Of a stretch of DNA of 64,000 bases, positions 61,888-64,000 are shown piece after piece. A model generated the notes under the pieces. That model was not told the DNA's origin and did not search any database. It worked only from the letters and a program-made list of their open reading frames with translations. The DNA comes from an uncultured Clostridia bacterium. GTDB taxonomy: Bacteria > Bacillota > Clostridia > TANB77 > CAG-508. The DNA lies in NCBI GenBank assembly GCA_934133005.1, contig CAKPAI010000001.1:411993-475992 (forward strand), given 5' to 3'. Each line of letters starts with the position of its first letter. The first letter of the stretch is position 1. Position numbers and translations under genes: made by a program.

Positions 61888-62853
61888 ATGAAATTAGAAC
61901 AATCAGATATTTCATTACTATTTTCTAATACAAGCATTCCAGATGCTTTTTTTACAGAATATTTATCTCAAGCACCATCAGATGCTGTAAAAGTATATTT
62001 ATTTTTATTTTTTCTTTCTAAATATTCAAAAGATATTAGAATCAATGATTTATCAAAAAAATTAAATATGCCACTAAAATCAATTCAAGATTCAATTAAA
62101 TATTGGGAAGGATTAGGAATTATAATAAGAAAAAACACTGGTTATGAATTTGTTAATCTTCAAGAATTAGAATTACATAAATTATATAATCCAAAAGTTT
62201 CATTATCTGCAGATGAATTGAAGTCTGTTGCAGATAATAAATATAGGGCTCAGGCAATTGAAAACATTAACTCAGAATTCTTTCAGGGTATTATGTCCCC
62301 TTCTTGGTATGGTGATATAGACCTTTGGTTTAGTAAGTATGGATTTGACGAAGAAGTCATGATTGCTTTATTCCGTTATTGTTTTGAACGTTCAGCTTTA
62401 CATCCAAAATATATTCAAACAGTAGCTGAAGCTTGGTCAAAAAGCAATATAAAAACTTATTCTGATCTAGATAAATATTACGAAAAACAAGATAAACTTC
62501 TAAAAATTCAAAAGTCTATTGCCAAAAAACTTGGAATAGCCAGACAACTTTCAATTTATGAAGCAGGATATGTTGAAAAATGGATATGTGATTATAGTTT
62601 TGATTTACCAATTATTGAAATTGCTTTAAAGAAAACTACTTCTAAATCAAATCCTAATTTTGACTATTTAGATAAACTTCTTACTGATTGGCATGAGAAG
62701 GATTTAAAAACAGTTGAGGCTATTCAAAAGTATTTACAAGATCAAAAGCAAAAAGCAAAAGATATAAAATCTTTTAGTAAAAAAGATAATTATAATAACT
62801 ATGACCAAAGAAATTACAATAATATTTCTGATTTATATGCCAATATGCAATAA
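61888..62853 (+). CDS. dnaD: DnaD-family primosome protein
   Basis: 321 residues: a winged-helix N-terminus ('VYLFLFFLSKYSKDIRINDLSKKLNMPLKSIQDSIKYWEGLGII', about 33-80), then two DDBH2-type helical units (about 130-200, with 'SWYGDIDLWFSKYGFDEEVM'; and 215-285, with 'YEAGYVEKWICDYSFDLPIIEIALKK'), and an Asn/Lys-rich tail. DnaD helps load the replicative helicase at origins and restart sites. I start at ATG 61888; the frame from TTG 61867 has no ribosome site. Cotranscribed with dnaI. Confidence 0.9.
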   Translation: MKLEQSDISLLFSNTSIPDAFFTEYLSQAPSDAVKVYLFLFFLSKYSKDIRINDLSKKLNMPLKSIQDSIKYWEGLGIIIRKNTGYEFVNLQELELHKLYNPKVSLSADELKSVADNKYRAQAIENINSEFFQGIMSPSWYGDIDLWFSKYGFDEEVMIALFRYCFERSALHPKYIQTVAEAWSKSNIKTYSDLDKYYEKQDKLLKIQKSIAKKLGIARQLSIYEAGYVEKWICDYSFDLPIIEIALKKTTSKSNPNFDYLDKLLTDWHEKDLKTVEAIQKYLQDQKQKAKDIKSFSKKDNYNNYDQRNYNNISDLYANMQ

Positions 62854-62875
62854 ATATTTATAAAGGAATCGTACT

Positions 62876-63877
62876 ATGATAAATTCAAATTTAAAATCTA
62901 TTCTTAGAGAATATGAAATAAAACGAAACAATGCTATTTCTTATGCTAATTTTAAGAAAGAACAAATATATAAAAAAAATCCACGTTTAAGAGATATTGA
63001 CTTTGAATTAGCTTCTTATGCAATGTCTGTATCAAAAGCAATGATAAAATCTAATGATAAATCTTTACTAGTTTCACTTTCTCAAAAACGTGATGAATTA
63101 AATTCTGAAAAGGACAAAATATTACAAAGTCTTAACATTACACCAGATTATTTTTTGCCACAGTTTGAATGTTCTCTTTGTAATGACACTGGATATATTA
63201 CTAAAAATTTAGAAACTCAAATGTGTCCTTGTTTGAAACAAAAAATATTTGATATAGAATATAATAAATCTAATATGTTTGATTTAAAAAATCAATCTTT
63301 TAATAATTTTGACTCATCTTTATATTCTGATAAAATAGATAAATCTAATTACAATGCCAATATTTCTCCTAGAGAAAATATTGAAATAATTAAAAAAATT
63401 TCCTTAAAATTTATAGATGATTTTGATAACCCAAAAGCCAAAAATCTATTATTTATCGGAAACACTGGTTTAGGAAAAACATTTTTAAGCAATTGTATTG
63501 CAAATGAACTTTTAAAAAAACATAAAACTGTGATGTATCAAACAGCACCTCTTATGTTAGACTATATTATAGAAACAAAGCTTGGAAAAAATAAAAATTC
63601 AAGTTCCGATTTAATAGAAAATATCCTTTCTACCGACTTACTTATAATTGATGATTTAGGAACAGAAGGAATTAACAATATGAAATTTTCTGAATTATTT
63701 ACAATCTTAAATTCCCGTTTATTAAATCACAACGGAAAAAGTACAAAAACAATTATTTCTACAAATTTAGGCATAAATAATTTGTCCGAAATGTATGGTG
63801 AAAGAATTGTATCAAGATTAATTGGAAATTATAATATATGCTATTTTTTCGGAGAAGATTTACGATTAAAAAGATAA
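62876..63877 (+). CDS. dnaI: DnaC/DnaI-type helicase loader
   Basis: 333 residues: a helical N-terminus, a zinc-binding motif with C99, C102, C117 and C119 ('CSLCNDTGYI', 'MCPCLKQK'), Walker A 'GNTGLGKT' (195-202) and Walker B 'LLIIDDLGTE' (255-264) of the AAA+ family, sensor region 'KTIISTNLGI' and the arginine finger in 'ERIVSRLIGNY'. Loads the DnaB-type helicase with DnaD. It lies 22 bases after dnaD. AAGGA precedes the ATG. Confidence 0.92.
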   Translation: MINSNLKSILREYEIKRNNAISYANFKKEQIYKKNPRLRDIDFELASYAMSVSKAMIKSNDKSLLVSLSQKRDELNSEKDKILQSLNITPDYFLPQFECSLCNDTGYITKNLETQMCPCLKQKIFDIEYNKSNMFDLKNQSFNNFDSSLYSDKIDKSNYNANISPRENIEIIKKISLKFIDDFDNPKAKNLLFIGNTGLGKTFLSNCIANELLKKHKTVMYQTAPLMLDYIIETKLGKNKNSSSDLIENILSTDLLIIDDLGTEGINNMKFSELFTILNSRLLNHNGKSTKTIISTNLGINNLSEMYGERIVSRLIGNYNICYFFGEDLRLKR

Positions 63878-63883
63878 TATAAA

Positions 63884-63930
63884 AAATGAATAATTAGAAT
63901 TTTATCATTTTAATTATTCATTTATTTTAT
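63884..63930 (+). terminator. Terminator of dnaD-dnaI
   Basis: Perfect 13-bp stem AAATGAATAATTA/TAATTATTCATTT (63884-63896 with 63911-63923) leading into T-rich repeat DNA. Confidence 0.75.
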
Positions 63931-64000
63931 TTATTTTATTTATTTTATTTATTTTATTTATTTTATTTATTTTATTTATTTTATTTATTTTATTTATTTT
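63921..64000. repeat. 9-bp tandem repeat (TTTATTTTA) reaching the window end
   Basis: About 8.9 perfect copies of TTTATTTTA in the last 80 bases; the array continues past the window. No coding frame runs through it. Confidence 0.92.

Overview
The window is a stretch of chromosome from a very A+T-rich (about 70% A+T by eye) Gram-positive bacterium, most likely a gut-associated member of class Clostridia (Bacillota). The reasons are AAGGAGG-type ribosome sites with TTG/GTG starts, vegetative promoters of the TTGACA-N17-TATAAT type, Firmicute families (YhbY, LytR-CpsA-Psr, VanW/YoaR, DUF975, ABC-F, DnaD/DnaI, Tex), and an NRPS architecture known from gut clostridia. I cannot name the species.

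Layout. 1-3.9 kb: N-terminal 1287 residues of a very large secreted surface protein (minus strand; its end lies outside the window). 4.2-5 kb: initiator tRNA and a ParE/RelE-Phd toxin-antitoxin pair. 5-16 kb: cell-envelope and housekeeping genes (ComEA-like, D-Ala-D-Ala carboxypeptidase, LCP ligase, CvpA, DUF5711, a frameshifted YkvI-type transporter gene, a Gld-like ABC exporter, YhbY, CmpB-like). 16-29.8 kb: tRNA-Arg(TCT), radical SAM YtqA, a G+C-rich orphan gene, M18 aminopeptidase, VanW protein, LemA/DUF2207, a left-handed beta-helix protein, tRNA-Arg(ACG), regulators, a HAD remnant, a MoaA-like radical SAM gene, Fic, tRNA-Pro, HtrA.

30-42.2 kb is the most notable locus: an acyl-CoA synthetase, a 2488-residue NRPS with the order C-A-T-C-A-T-R, a 7TM sensor kinase overlapping the NRPS by one base, and, after a terminator and a new promoter, a REC-HD-GYP response regulator. 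The predicted product is an N-acyl dipeptide aldehyde with valine (or a similar aliphatic residue) first, a protease-inhibitor type of molecule. The regulator is predicted to degrade c-di-GMP. Both the NRPS and the regulator have hairpins placed between a purine-rich ribosome site and the start codon.

42.2-58.3 kb: Tex, DUF975, ABC-F, a two-component system next to a two-gene FtsX-type ABC transporter whose promoter carries two 8-bp direct repeats 11 bp apart, tRNA-Lys, a G+C-rich secreted VWA protein, a second VanW protein, a CBM25-like protein, an SDR, another G+C-rich orphan, three tRNAs (Thr, Glu, Lys) and a DUF1858 protein. 58.4-61.8 kb: a short operon resembling part of a type IV secretion system (VirD4-, VirB2-, VirB6- and PrgI-like) with no VirB4 or relaxase in view, followed directly by the primosome genes dnaD and dnaI. 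The window ends inside a 9-bp tandem repeat.

Three single-gene, G+C-richer units (about 17.3, 52.7 and 57.0 kb) each carry their own consensus promoter, an inverted repeat near the promoter or leader, and a strong hairpin terminator. They look like self-contained acquired units.
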